Assembly (NCBI RefSeq): GCF_000149955.1 | Contig: NC_030988.1 | Location: 3,791,351 to 3,855,350, forward strand | DNA: 64,000 nucleotides | Direction: 5' to 3' | DNA from: Fusarium oxysporum f. sp. lycopersici 4287 | Lineage: Eukaryota > Ascomycota > Sordariomycetes > Hypocreales > Nectriaceae | In this document: positions 1-9,713 of the stretch, piece by piece | Position numbering within the stretch: the stretch's first letter is position 1 | How the letters are laid out: each line of letters opens with the position of its first letter | Notes under the pieces: model-generated | What the model was told of the DNA's origin: nothing | Databases searched by the model: none | The model's input: only the letters and a program-made list of their open reading frames with translations | Position numbers and translations under genes: made by a program

Positions 1-2
1 GG

Positions 3-509
3 AAGGCCTTCATTGATGGGGTGACGTATCTCCTCAAGGCACTTCCCCCGGACCTCGATGTCTGCGAACTGAGGCGGATCCAATCCGCTCTGCCGGAGGA
101 TGTTGCCCATCTGGACCAGGTGGCGGTTCAGAAAGGAGACGGCTTGACCCAATCCGCTTCTGGTCGCCCACGATCCATTCTGCACCGCAGTGTCCAGATG
201 ACCGTGGCCAACTTGATCTTCGTCCTCAGCTTTATGCTGCCGTATCTGATGTATCTCATCCGCCACATAGCACGAATGGAGCGGAAATACAAGGTTTTTG
301 AGACCGTGGTCGGCCATGGGCTCAGCTTTGTCAACTCGATCGGGAAACAGAGCTTGTCCCTTACCGAAACGATGTGCCAGATGAACGACGGAAAAGTTGG
401 ACAGGCTCTTCTGGAAGCATTCTTATGGACGGTGGATGGGGTCGCACGGGGGATATCGGAGGGGCTTGGCGAGGGTCTACATCTCTATTGCTCCTCCCAC
501 TTTCACTGA
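3..509 (+). CDS. Conserved fungal membrane protein, 3' part
   Basis: The frame is open from the left window edge to a TGA at 507-509, so the true start lies outside and only the last ~168 residues are seen. A GTG at 21 is the only start-like codon near the edge and is probably not the start. The fragment has a soluble stretch with LPPDLDVCELRRIQSALPED, then one strongly hydrophobic segment around residues 70-88 (LIFVLSFMLPYLMYLIRH), then an amphipathic tail. I do not recognise the family. It could be the last exon of a membrane-associated protein. No intron is evident. The coding call rests on length, the membrane segment and an open 5' end, so confidence is moderate. Confidence 0.5.
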   Translation, partial: KAFIDGVTYLLKALPPDLDVCELRRIQSALPEDVAHLDQVAVQKGDGLTQSASGRPRSILHRSVQMTVANLIFVLSFMLPYLMYLIRHIARMERKYKVFETVVGHGLSFVNSIGKQSLSLTETMCQMNDGKVGQALLEAFLWTVDGVARGISEGLGEGLHLYCSSHFH

Positions 510-1106
510 AAGTGGACGTTTCGCCTTGTCATTGGCCTATCATCCCTGTATCTACCCCGAATTCCCCCGCATTCCATGCTCACAATAGAACCTCCAAGCA
601 AATTTTAAGTCAGAGCGGTGATCTAGCCCTTTGATTGGTTGATTTCTTTACCTTCTTTTCTTCCTGAGTTTCGAGTTCAACCTTATTTGAGGGATCTGAA
701 CGCGTTGACGCGCGCATGACGTGTATCCTGGTCATCTATCTAACTTTCAGGGAAATTTGTGCTTTGTAGAGTTGAAAGAATTCATCATTAGCACCGTATC
801 CCTTCGAGTGCTAACAGACGCCAGGTACGTGGAGATGTAAGGTTGCAGCCAATCAGCGCGCTGCTGAGAACGTTTTGACCCAATCAGAAATCGCACCCTA
901 TCGGTACTTCTATTTACTAGATAATTTGCGTGTGAAAGTAGTACCAGCAATTGTCCGAATTACATAATGAGACATTGCACTCATAGCAACCTGATCTCGA
1001 GTATCTCCTTTTGCCTCTATTTCCGGGCACCTATCCTAATGCTTCTCTCAACCGCGGAAGGCTGCTACAAGCTACGCAAGGGGAGTTAGAACCGCGCTGA
1101 CTTCGA
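510..1106. other. Intergenic stretch, no gene seen
   Basis: No convincing coding frame, RNA gene or repeat was recognised between the end of the first gene and the piggyBac relic. Confidence 0.5.
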
Positions 1107-2250
1107 CTATGCTCTTGCCCATGGAATCCTATCATTCCTTTTATCTGAGACTCTTCGTGGCCGGGCATGTCGCCGTGCTTGTACTGACGACCCGAAACGC
1201 TGAATTAATTGGGCAGATAGGTGTCTCCGCCATTGGTATTGGCTCTCGAAGGCCTTCCACTCTGGCTCACCCCAGATTTGAAGTAGAAAACTATTGACGA
1301 GTATTACTTCGAGGAGGAAGTTCCAGGCTATTGACTGCCATCCTCCTCTCCTTATGGGCCGTGAGTATTGGTTATAAGACCTCAGCTGGTCTCCAGTGTC
1401 AACGCCATTCGTATGGTGGCTATGTTCGTCGATCCCCAACGGCACACGGAGATCCTTTCCCAACTCGGACCCAAATACCTCCCGCGCAGCTCGGTTGGCG
1501 GCAGAGGAGGCGGCAGGCCATCGGCGACTCCGTATGACTTGGTTTCCTTCACGAAAGACAGTCGTAAGAAAAAGAACAAGAGCGTTATCCTTCCAGCTAA
1601 ACTGATTTACATACGTTGTGGTAATAAAATATTAGCAGCAATCGCATGCCAATACAACCCACTGCTACCACGTACCTTTCCATCCTTTGTCGGAATGCAG
1701 TGCATTTGGCCCCAAGGGATTCCCTTTCCTTCCCTATCCTTCTCAGCAACGAGTAGCTCGTCAACGCCGCTATCCTTGTGTCAGGTTCCGGACGCTCCTA
1801 CCTGGCTTGAACGAAGTGCTTTGAAGTGTTTTACTGACGCTAAAAGATTGTCGAGGAATACGTGGTAAACCGCAAGCGGCAATAAAGTCAGTAACGCGGT
1901 GACGACCCGTTGAGTAGGCGTGAGATGCTCTTCAGCCACCTCTTCGTCACCCTGTCTCGAGCACTGGCGGTGGAACAAGTCCGCAAGGCCCTCTGCCGCG
2001 AACGTGCCACAACCAACGGACGAAGTATCCAGACTGTCGCAGAACCCATACCTTATAACCGGTCGGTGTAGGCTTCTGAGGAATCGTTGTTGTCTCTAAT
2101 GAGCGGCCTGTGAAACGTACCATAGCCTCGTCCACCGTCAAATCACTGCCGGGCACGTACATAGAGTCTCCAGTCCCTTGTATATGCTTCGACCATCGGT
2201 CGACCTGCCTGTAGACGCTAGGCATCAGGCCTTCCTGGGGCTGAGCCCGG
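1107..2250 (-). pseudogene. piggyBac-like (DDE_Tnp_1_7) transposase relic 1
   Basis: Read on the minus strand, three frames carry successive blocks of a piggyBac-type transposase in the right order. At 2217-1985 comes the block with LTVDEAMVRFTGRS and PTPTGYKVWVL (first catalytic Asp region). At 1978-1781 comes LTPTQRVVTALLTLLP and YHVFLDNLLASVK (second catalytic Asp, DNLF-type). At 1463-1107 comes NGVDTGDQLRSYNQYSRPIRR, the block with the third Asp. Frameshifts separate the blocks, the N-terminus is missing, and no typical end repeats were found. Family knowledge: piggyBac-like transposases use three Asp residues. This copy cannot be active. Confidence in the family is high; the exact ends are unknown. 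Confidence 0.85.
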
Positions 2251-2289
2251 CGGTGACCACGGCCATAGCTTCCTGAAAGAGCCATAGAT

Positions 2290-2390
2290 GCGTATTGTTG
2301 TACAATAGTCGTATGTTGTGAGGTAGTGTTGTACAACTTTAGTAGAGGAAAGGTAGTGTTGTACAACTTTACAACAGTTGTACAACAATA
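2290..2390. repeat. Cluster of TTGTACAA palindromes
   Basis: The palindrome TTGTACAA occurs at 2298, 2329, 2359 and 2378. Two copies sit inside an exact direct repeat of 21 bases (2321-2341 and 2351-2371) starting AGGTAGTGTTGTACAAC. It lies just upstream of the surviving 5' part of the piggyBac relic and next to the hAT element. It may be a remnant of a transposon end; no function is shown. Confidence 0.6.
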
Positions 2391-2421
2391 AGGTCACGTG
2401 CAACAACCAAACGGGTAGAAT

Positions 2422-4755
2422 TAAGGTGCCATGGCTCTATATCTTCGTCTATAGCGTTCTAGTCGTCTTGTAGACCTACATCCATATGTGCCCCATCATT
2501 TTCAGCCAGTGGATTGCATACTAGACCCAATCCACCCTCCCCGGAGGGGACAATTAGTCCTTCTCGTAGCCAGTTGCCGATACATTCCACCTTCTCAAGA
2601 TTCTTGCAAGTGATTCGAAGCCGGTCCCACGAAGCAGTACGTCGAGCACCTGAGAATGCTCTCTCTGGCTCAGCTGATTCAGATGGGATGGAAAGGATAT
2701 CGATAGCCATCCGACTGAGCCGTGGATACTGTGCCCGTTGCTCAAGACGAGACCACCACTCAAGAGGAGTACAGTCGATTTCAAGAGGCAAAGCGTTGAT
2801 AAAGGAATCCAGATTGTCCGAATCTGTAGAAATAGCCTTCTGCTTCACCTCAATTGACCTGAAAACAAACGATAACTGGCCATCCTTCTTCGAGGGTAGC
2901 AGTGCAGGACGACGTTCTGGTTCCTTTGAGATGGCAAGTCCTTGATATTCTGTCATCTAGATGTCCCGAGCACCAGCAATAGCTGCCTCATGCCAGTCTC
3001 GGGGCCAATTTTGCTGAATATATGCTAGTCGCTTAGAAGGATCAAGTAGTAAGGCGGCAGCATAGACCGGGACATCTTCAGTCATAGTATAGTATTTGTC
3101 TAAGACGAACCAGCCCATCTCAATGGCATGGAGCATCCGAGTATCTATTGTGCCAGGCTGCGAGTGCTGTACCTTGACACTCTCATAGTGGAAGAGTAGA
3201 GCATCCATCAAGAAGAGGGACTGGGAGACAGAAGAGCATTTTCCCTCGGCATATAGAGTTGCTGATGCAAAGGGCTCAAGGAATGCATGTTTTGGCCAGC
3301 AAATCCCAATCAGAACCCGTTAGAATAGTATCTTCAAGCTCTCTGTTATGCTCAAGTAGAAACTAACTGATCTCAACTTTCTTCCTAATGGCATTGTCGA
3401 TCACTTTATACCAGGAGGACCATCGTGTGGCATTATCAATCCCAAGGCTGAGGCCGACAGCATCACGCCAGCTATCACTGTGGAGCGATGAGCTACGAAG
3501 CCAGACAGCAAGGTTATGGAGCTTCTGGAGAGCTGGAATGCCTTGCCACCCAGTATAGCCCTCATCAATGCCAGTCTTCTGACTGGCCTTAGCTGTCGAT
3601 TTGGGCCTTTTACCTTGCAGTACAGGCTTTTCCTGTTGTGATATGGTTTCTGCTAGTGTGGCGGCAAAGTTGTCGACCATATCCACACTCTCATCACTAA
3701 TAGTAGCATTGAGAGCTGCTGTGAGAGCCTCCTTAGATCGGGCAAGAAGGAAGGATTGCAAGGAGAGGTTAATGATATGACCAATGCACCGGATTCGACG
3801 CCTCTTGGGGTTGAAATCGATCCACTCTATGTTAGATAGGATCCAACTAGCTAGGGGACAAGCATACCTGGAGCTCTGTCTTCAATTTCTCTGATAGTGC
3901 CTCCAAACACGTATTATTTGAAGTTGCATTGTCCCCTGTGTGGTAGCCTACCGCAATATATCGAAGTTGCGTAGGACTTCCACAATCAAGGCTGCCTGGG
4001 CCTCACCACTATGACTGAATGGACATTCTGGCAGTCCTAAGAGCGCCTTTCGAAGTGCGTAGTTATAATCAACCCATTGAGCACACACTGCTAGCATGGC
4101 GTGGCGATGCGGTGATGTCCAGAGGTCAGTTGAGATGTGGATCATCGATTGAGAACCCTGAATGAGATCTCTAAGCTGGGAAGCATATAGCCCATAGTTG
4201 GCATTTATGATCTTCATGGCCTGATCACGGGACGTAATCAGACAGTCTTGAATGGCAGGATTGCATGCCAGGGCAAGACTCTTCATCTCATCCCAAGTAA
4301 CTGAAGAGAATGGGACCCGACGCCGCGTGAGGAGTCCCACGATTGCCTCAATATACCGTTGAGCATTGAAGACATTCCGAAGAGCACTGTCGGATGGTTG
4401 GAATGTTATATATGAGTCTATGGATGGCTGCGTCGATTGCTGTGAGTTTTGAGACGTCTCACTAGCCTGGATAAGTTGCCGGTGTCGATTTTGTGCATGG
4501 GTTATGGCATTGCTCGTGTATCCGTTGCTCCAGCGAGTTGAGCAGTGAAGACAGACGTATTCCCTTCGACCATAAGACTTCCGAACCCTTCCAATTTGAG
4601 TCTTGTTCTTCTCAGGATACTCAACACGGAAGAAGCTGTGGAAGTCCCAGCCCAGCCGCTCGATGGCTGTTAATTGAGCAGATGTTGAACTGATAGGCGA
4701 TGAGCTAGCCATAGTCGAGATTCTAGGAATAAGTGCTTAAGTATATGGCACCCTA
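2422..4755 (-). mobile_element. hAT element 1 (degenerate, candidate TIRs)
   Basis: The element is defined by the hAT transposase pseudogene at 2459-4712. Candidate terminal inverted repeats flank it: TAAGGTGCCAT at 2422-2432 and, inverted, TAGGGTGCCAT at 4755-4745, a 10 of 11 match that starts with the YARNG pattern usual for hAT ends. The flanking 8-mers do not match, so a target site duplication is not visible, and the ends are tentative. Confidence 0.6.
2459..4712 (-). pseudogene. hAT transposase pseudogene (element 1)
   Basis: Starts at an ATG at 4712. It has a BED-like zinc finger (YVCLHCSTRWSNGYTSNAIT followed by a His-x4-His pattern), a catalytic-core stretch with STDLWTSPHRHAMLAV, then VGYHTGDNATSN, and ends with the hAT C-terminal dimerisation region (YPRLSRMAIDILSIPSESAE). 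A probable 42-base intron lies near 3830-3872 (GTATGC...CTAACATAG). The frame is broken near 3955 by a one-base shift, by a TAG at about 3360, by another shift near 3290, and by a TAG at 2957. Two of the stops fit Trp or Gln codons changed by C-to-T or G-to-A. Normal hAT transposases of this type are about 650-850 residues. It is inactive. Confidence 0.88.
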
Positions 4756-4759
4756 ATGG

Positions 4760-5070
4760 TGCCTAAAGCGTCTAGGATTTGCAGTGAGATTCGCAGTATC
4801 AAAACAATAGAGACAGGGCAGCTCGGCCATAGCATTGATTGAAAAAGTCATCACTCGCATGTGGAAAATATCGAATCGAAGAAACCTCTTAATTTCTATC
4901 TAATGAGGGACTGGGAGCTGGCTTCTTGTAGCTATGTTTCGTCATAAGCAGCATTGATGGCCTTCAGGCAGCCGTATGCTGCCTTGCGCTAGTTGTGATG
5001 TGGCGTTTGTGCTGTCCGTGAAACTATTCACGACAGTTATCCTTGGCCGTGACAGAGCTTATCCGAGGAG
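4760..5070. other. Intergenic stretch upstream of PEP synthase
   Basis: No gene seen. It should hold the promoter, and possibly a 5' exon, of the PEP synthase gene, since that frame has no upstream ATG of its own. Confidence 0.4.
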
Positions 5071-5073
5071 TAA

Positions 5074-7340
5074 AGAGAACATAAACTTATATGCCTGTCT
5101 GCTAACGGTGGGCATCTAAGAGCCATAAGTGTGCCACGGGTCGTAGCCATCAGTGACTGGACTGCTGAACCTCTGGTTCTCAACTTTGAGCATCTGGCTC
5201 GAAGTGATGTCGGCCTAGTCGGCGGTAAGAATTCCTCCTTGGGCGAAATGATTCGAGCCCTTGGACCCAAAGGAATTCCAGTGCCACCAGGCTTCGCGAC
5301 ATCCTCCTATGCCTATTGGCACTATGTCGATGCCAATAACATCCGCGGCAAAATCGATGAACTGGTCAGTCAATGGCAGGCTGGTCATCAGACCCTTGCT
5401 GAGGCAGGCCATGCCATACGGAACTTGTTCCTGCGTGGAACTTGGCCAGCTGATACTGCAGAGGCCATCTTGTCCGGCTATCGCGACCTGTGCGATAAAG
5501 CTCAGGTTGACAATCTGAGCGTTGCAGTACGATCTAGCGCAACAGCTGAAGATCTTCCTGATGCTAGTTTCGCTGGACAGCAGGAAACATACTTGAATGT
5601 TCAAGGGGACGATGCACTGCTAGATGCCTGTCGACGATGCTACGCTTCACTTTTCACAGACCGAGCCATCAGCTATCGCCAAATTAAGGAGTTCAGCCAT
5701 GCAAGCGTGGCTCTCTCCATCGGAGTACAACAAATGGTTCGTTCTGACATCGGCGGTTCGGGCGTCATGTTCTCTATCGATACAGAGAGTGGATTCGACA
5801 AGATTGTGCTCATCAATGCTGCCTGGGGCCTTGGAGAGAATGTTGTTCAGGGCACTGTCAACCCAGATGAGTACCAAGTTTTCAAGCCTCTCTTGGCCAA
5901 TATGAACCTTACGCTAATTCTAAGCAAGAAACTCGGCGACAAGTCAATCAAGATGGTTTATGGGGATAAGTACAGACCGACACGGCTGCCTTTAAGACCT
6001 ACAAGGTCGGTGAACGTGGTCATACCTTAACCACGGGACTGTCTATTGGCGATAAAGCAGTTTCTGGGCGTACCTGCTTGCTCACTTCGGTGTCGGACAT
6101 GGACAAGTTTATCGATGGCTCGATTCTGGTAACCGAGGCTACAGACCCTGACTGGGTTCCTGTCATGAAGCGAGCTGCCGCTATCATCACAGACCAAGGT
6201 GGGCGTACTTCTCACGCCGCCATTGTCAGTCGAGAATTAGGTGTTCCAGCGGTAGTGGGTACAGGAAATGCCACCTACGTTCTGCACACTGGCCAGGATG
6301 TCACTGTATCGTGTGCAGAAGGTGATTCAGGTCTCGTCTATGATGGCATCTCGGAGATCACCACCCAGATGGTTCACATATCTGAACTCCCTTCGGTCCG
6401 AACAAAGATCATGCTGAATCTGGCCAACCCTGCAGCTGCATACCGCTGGTGGAGACTCCCAGTCGATGGCATCGGACTTGCTCATATGGAATTTGTAGTC
6501 AGCAATGCTATACAAGTCCATCCTATGGCTCTTATTCACTTTGAGCATCTCAAGGATGAACAAGCCAAGAGAGAGATTGACAAGTTGACGACAGGCTATG
6601 CCTACAAGCCTGATTACTTTGTCGACAAGTTGGCATCCGGCCTTGCAACTCTGTGTTCCGCTGTCTACCCCAAACCAGCCATCATCAGGATGAGCGATTT
6701 CAAGACGAACGAGTATGCTCGTCTGATAGGTGGTGCTGAGTTTGAACTGAAAGAGGAGAATCCTATGATTGGATTTCGTGGGGCATCACGCTATTACTCA
6801 CCTCGCTATAAGGAGGGCTTTGCTCTGGGATGCCGGGCTGTCAAGAGGGTACGAGAGGAAATGGGTCTCACCAATGCCATCGTCATGATACCCTTCTGTC
6901 GAACAATCAAAGAAGCCCGAAAGGTGCTAGACGTTATGGAAGAGAACGGTCTAAAGAGAGGAGAGAATGGTCTCAAGGTCTATGTCATGTGCGAGATTCC
7001 ATCCAATGTCATCCTAGCCTCGAGCTTCACCCAACACTTTGACGGGTTCTCCATTGGGTCCAACAATCTGGCCCAGCTCACACTCGGTGTAGACCGAGAC
7101 TCTGGGGAGTTGGCAGGTTTGTTCAACGAGCAGGATGAGGCTGTCAAATGGATGATTGCTAGAGCTATTGAAGTGGCTCGTCGGGAAGGATGCAAGATTG
7201 GGCTATGTGGAGAGGCACCGAGCAATCATCCTGAGTTTGCTAAATTCTTGGTTGATGCGGGAATTGATTCTATCTCTGTCAGCCCGGATAGTTTTGTTCA
7301 GGTTATGAAACACGTGGTGGCTAGTGAACGGGGCTCGTAA
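5074..7340 (+). pseudogene. Phosphoenolpyruvate synthase (pyruvate, water dikinase), one frameshift
   Basis: Family reaction: pyruvate + ATP + water to PEP + AMP + phosphate. The first frame (to 6030) holds the N-terminal nucleotide-binding domain: VGLVGGKNSSLGEM, VRSSATAEDLPDASFAGQQE and NAAWGLGENVVQG. The second frame (from about 5990, ORF from 6078) holds the phosphohistidine domain GGRTSHAAIVSRELG with its catalytic His, and the PEP-binding barrel with RMSDFKTNEYARL, NPMIGFRGASRY, VMCEIPSN and GLCGEAPSNHPEF. A one-base loss near 5970-5990 joins the two; coding sense resumes as DTAAFKTYKVGERG. No ATG precedes the conserved N-terminus in the open frame from 5074, so a 5' exon or a lost start is likely. 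All other domains are intact and there are no other stops, so the break is recent or a sequencing error. The enzyme is mainly bacterial, so a horizontal origin is inferred. Confidence 0.88.
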
Positions 7341-7345
7341 TTATA

Positions 7346-7361
7346 TATGTAGTTATCATTA
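7346..7361 (+). repeat. 16-bp direct repeat, left flank of Fot1 element
   Basis: TATGTAGTTATCATTA ends immediately before the transposon and recurs exactly at 9222-9237 immediately after it. Confidence 0.85.
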
Positions 7362-9221
7362 ACGTAGATGATAAGCGGGTGTTACAGATAAGCGAGTGTT
7401 ACAAAAATCCCTCATACACCTCACTTTCTATCTGATCAATTAATTCTCAACCACCCAATATGCCACAATTAAATGAAGAGGCTAGAATTCTTCTTGCTCT
7501 TCAGGCGCTCCAAAATAACCCTAAGTTAAAGCTCCGACGAGCTGCAGAGATATATAAAGTTGGTCCTATGAAGCTATGGCGCCGACGCAAAGGCATACTC
7601 TCTATACATGATACTATCCCAAAGTCGCGGAAACTATCTGATCTAGAGGAACAGATCATAGTTCAGTATATTCTCGACCTCGATTCGCGAGGATTTCCTC
7701 CTCGGCATCGTGGTGTTGAAGAAATGGCCAATCGACTGCTTGCTGATCGCGATGCATCACCAGTTGGCAAGCGCTGGGCTATTAATTTCGTTAAGCGGCA
7801 ACCAGAGCTTAAGACGCGTTTTCAGCGGAGATATGACTATCAAAGGGCTAGATGTGAAGATCCGACTATTATTCGCAATTGGTTCAGGCTCGTACAGAAT
7901 ACAATCGCGAAGTATGGTATCCGATCAGATGATATCTATAACTTTGATGAGACCGGCTTTATGATAGGCATGATTGGAAGCGGTATAGTTATTACAGGCG
8001 CAGAGAGGCGTGGAAAGCCAAAATCTGTGCAGCCTGGAAATCGGGAATGGGTTACAGTTATCCAGGCGATTAATGCGGAAGGCCGGGCGATTGATCCATT
8101 TATCGTGGTTGCAGGCCAATATCACCTTGCCAATTGGTACCGAGAAAGCAACCTCCCGGCCACTTGGGCTATCGCTACGACCCAAAATGGCTGGACAGAT
8201 AATGAGACGGGTCTCGAGTGGCTAAAGCACTTTAACCGATGCACAACTAACCGATCAACTGGTCCCTATCGCCTTCTAATCCTTGATGGTCACGAAAGCC
8301 ACCACTCGGCCGATTTCCAGATATATTGTGAGGAGAATAATATTATCACGCTCTGTATGCCGCCTCATTCATCTCATCTACTTCAGCCTCTTGACGTCGG
8401 GTGCTTTGGGCTGCTGAAAAAGGCATATGGTCGAGAAATTGAGCATCTGATCAGAAGCTCTATAACGCATATTTCCAAGACCGAGTTCTTCCCGGCCTTT
8501 TATGCCGCTTTTCAGGCCACTATGACCGAGAAGAATATTAAGGGAGGTTTTAAGGGAGCTGGCCTTGTTCCTTTTGACCCAGAAAGTGTAGTCTCAAAGC
8601 TTGATGTGCAGCTACGGACTCCAACGCCTGCTGAGGAGGAAGCAGGCCAGGCACAACCTTGGACTTCAAAGACCCCAAAGACGGCAATTGAGGCCCAATC
8701 TCAGTCTGAATACCTTGAAAGGCGAATCAGAAGGCATAAGAGCAGCTCCCCAGAGTCAATAATTGAAGCTTTAAAGTCAAATACTAAAGCAACAAAGGCA
8801 GTTATGCATGAGGTTGTCTTATTGAGGAGTGAGCTCCGAAATCTTCGAGATGCAAATGAGATACTAAGCCGGCGCCGAACGACAAAAAGGACTAGATTAC
8901 AGCAAGGAGGGGCGATGACTGTACAGGAAGCATCACAAGTAATTGATCAGATGGATGTTGATACACAGCTAGTGAGGGAATCATCGAGAAGTGGTAATCA
9001 AGCAAGGTCGATGCGACCGGGTATTCGGCGTTGTGGGGTATGCGGCAAAGCCGGCCATAATGTAAGGACCTGTCAGGTAGTTATTGAGACCCCTGGGGAA
9101 GAGTATAGTGAGTGATTTTAATTGATCAGATAGTTTATGTTGTTTTTAAATGGATTGAAAGTATAAAGGTTGAGATTTTTGACTCGCTCACTTGTCTGAC
9201 CCACTCACTTATCAACCACGT
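7362..9221 (+). mobile_element. Fot1/pogo-type transposon, complete (1,860 bp)
   Basis: Imperfect terminal inverted repeats of about 48 bases (7362-7409 and 9174-9221) begin ACGT at both ends and are roughly three quarters identical. The left one contains a 17-base near-tandem repeat starting GATAAGCGGGTG. TA lies outside both ends, as in the Tc1/mariner superfamily, but the flanking identity extends to a 16-base direct repeat. It contains one intact transposase gene and begins 21 bases after the PEP synthase stop codon. It is the only transposon here with no coding damage, so it is probably young and may be active. Confidence 0.9.
7460..9115 (+). CDS. Fot1/pogo transposase, intact (551 aa)
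   Basis: A single uninterrupted frame from ATG 7460 to TGA 9115. Domains in order: N-terminal helix-turn-helix (about 1-60), a CENP-B/Tc5-type DNA-binding domain (about 60-125, with RGVEEMANRLLADRDASPVG), and a DDE superfamily catalytic domain with Asp163 (YNFDETGF), Asp276 (LILDGHESHH) and Asp312 (LLQPLDVGCFG). The last two are 36 positions apart, giving the DD35D spacing typical of pogo/Fot1. A C-terminal CCHC zinc knuckle (CGVCGKAGHNVRTC, 525-538) follows a low-complexity linker. Length is in the usual range for fungal Fot1-like proteins. A scrap of the same family lies at 37.38-37.65 kb. Confidence 0.95.
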   Translation: MPQLNEEARILLALQALQNNPKLKLRRAAEIYKVGPMKLWRRRKGILSIHDTIPKSRKLSDLEEQIIVQYILDLDSRGFPPRHRGVEEMANRLLADRDASPVGKRWAINFVKRQPELKTRFQRRYDYQRARCEDPTIIRNWFRLVQNTIAKYGIRSDDIYNFDETGFMIGMIGSGIVITGAERRGKPKSVQPGNREWVTVIQAINAEGRAIDPFIVVAGQYHLANWYRESNLPATWAIATTQNGWTDNETGLEWLKHFNRCTTNRSTGPYRLLILDGHESHHSADFQIYCEENNIITLCMPPHSSHLLQPLDVGCFGLLKKAYGREIEHLIRSSITHISKTEFFPAFYAAFQATMTEKNIKGGFKGAGLVPFDPESVVSKLDVQLRTPTPAEEEAGQAQPWTSKTPKTAIEAQSQSEYLERRIRRHKSSSPESIIEALKSNTKATKAVMHEVVLLRSELRNLRDANEILSRRRTTKRTRLQQGGAMTVQEASQVIDQMDVDTQLVRESSRSGNQARSMRPGIRRCGVCGKAGHNVRTCQVVIETPGEEYSE

Positions 9222-9237
9222 TATGTAGTTATCATTA
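9222..9237 (+). repeat. 16-bp direct repeat, right flank of Fot1 element
   Basis: Exact copy of the sequence at 7346-7361, directly after the transposon end. Confidence 0.85.
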
Positions 9238-9713
9238 GTGATATATATTTGTTAGTAATAGTCGAGGCCGATCAATTTGACTCTGTCATCGTATATCTGA
9301 TTTGCTTGTAGATCCATTCCGCATTGACAGAGTACTGACTGCTTGCTATAAGAGGAATTGCAAGCCGTAAGAATAAACTCTAGGCAGCTAACACAGGTAA
9401 CAAAAAACACGGTATAGAATACTGACTGCAAATTGCAACAGCTGGATAGGTACAACAAAACTCGCGATTGGTGTTACTTGCGCATGGCCTTGTGGAAATC
9501 GAACACGGCTTCTTTCAATGACCTGACATTATCAATAGAATAATAATTCGTAACACGGAAGCCCCCTAACTCTCCGGAGGAAATGATCTTTTACTTGCAA
9601 ACTGCATGTGCCCCAGTGCTTGACAGATGCACCTCACATGCAACCATACTTGTGATGAATGGTGCTAGAATCATATTAGCTATTACTTAAAACACTGCGA
9701 ATCGGAAACATCA
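9238..9713. other. Intergenic stretch between Fot1 and lactate dehydrogenase
   Basis: No gene seen; it should contain the 3' untranslated region of the lactate dehydrogenase. Confidence 0.5.

Noticed and set aside
1368..1868. Plus-strand 166-residue frame
   Set aside because: Antisense shadow of the piggyBac relic.
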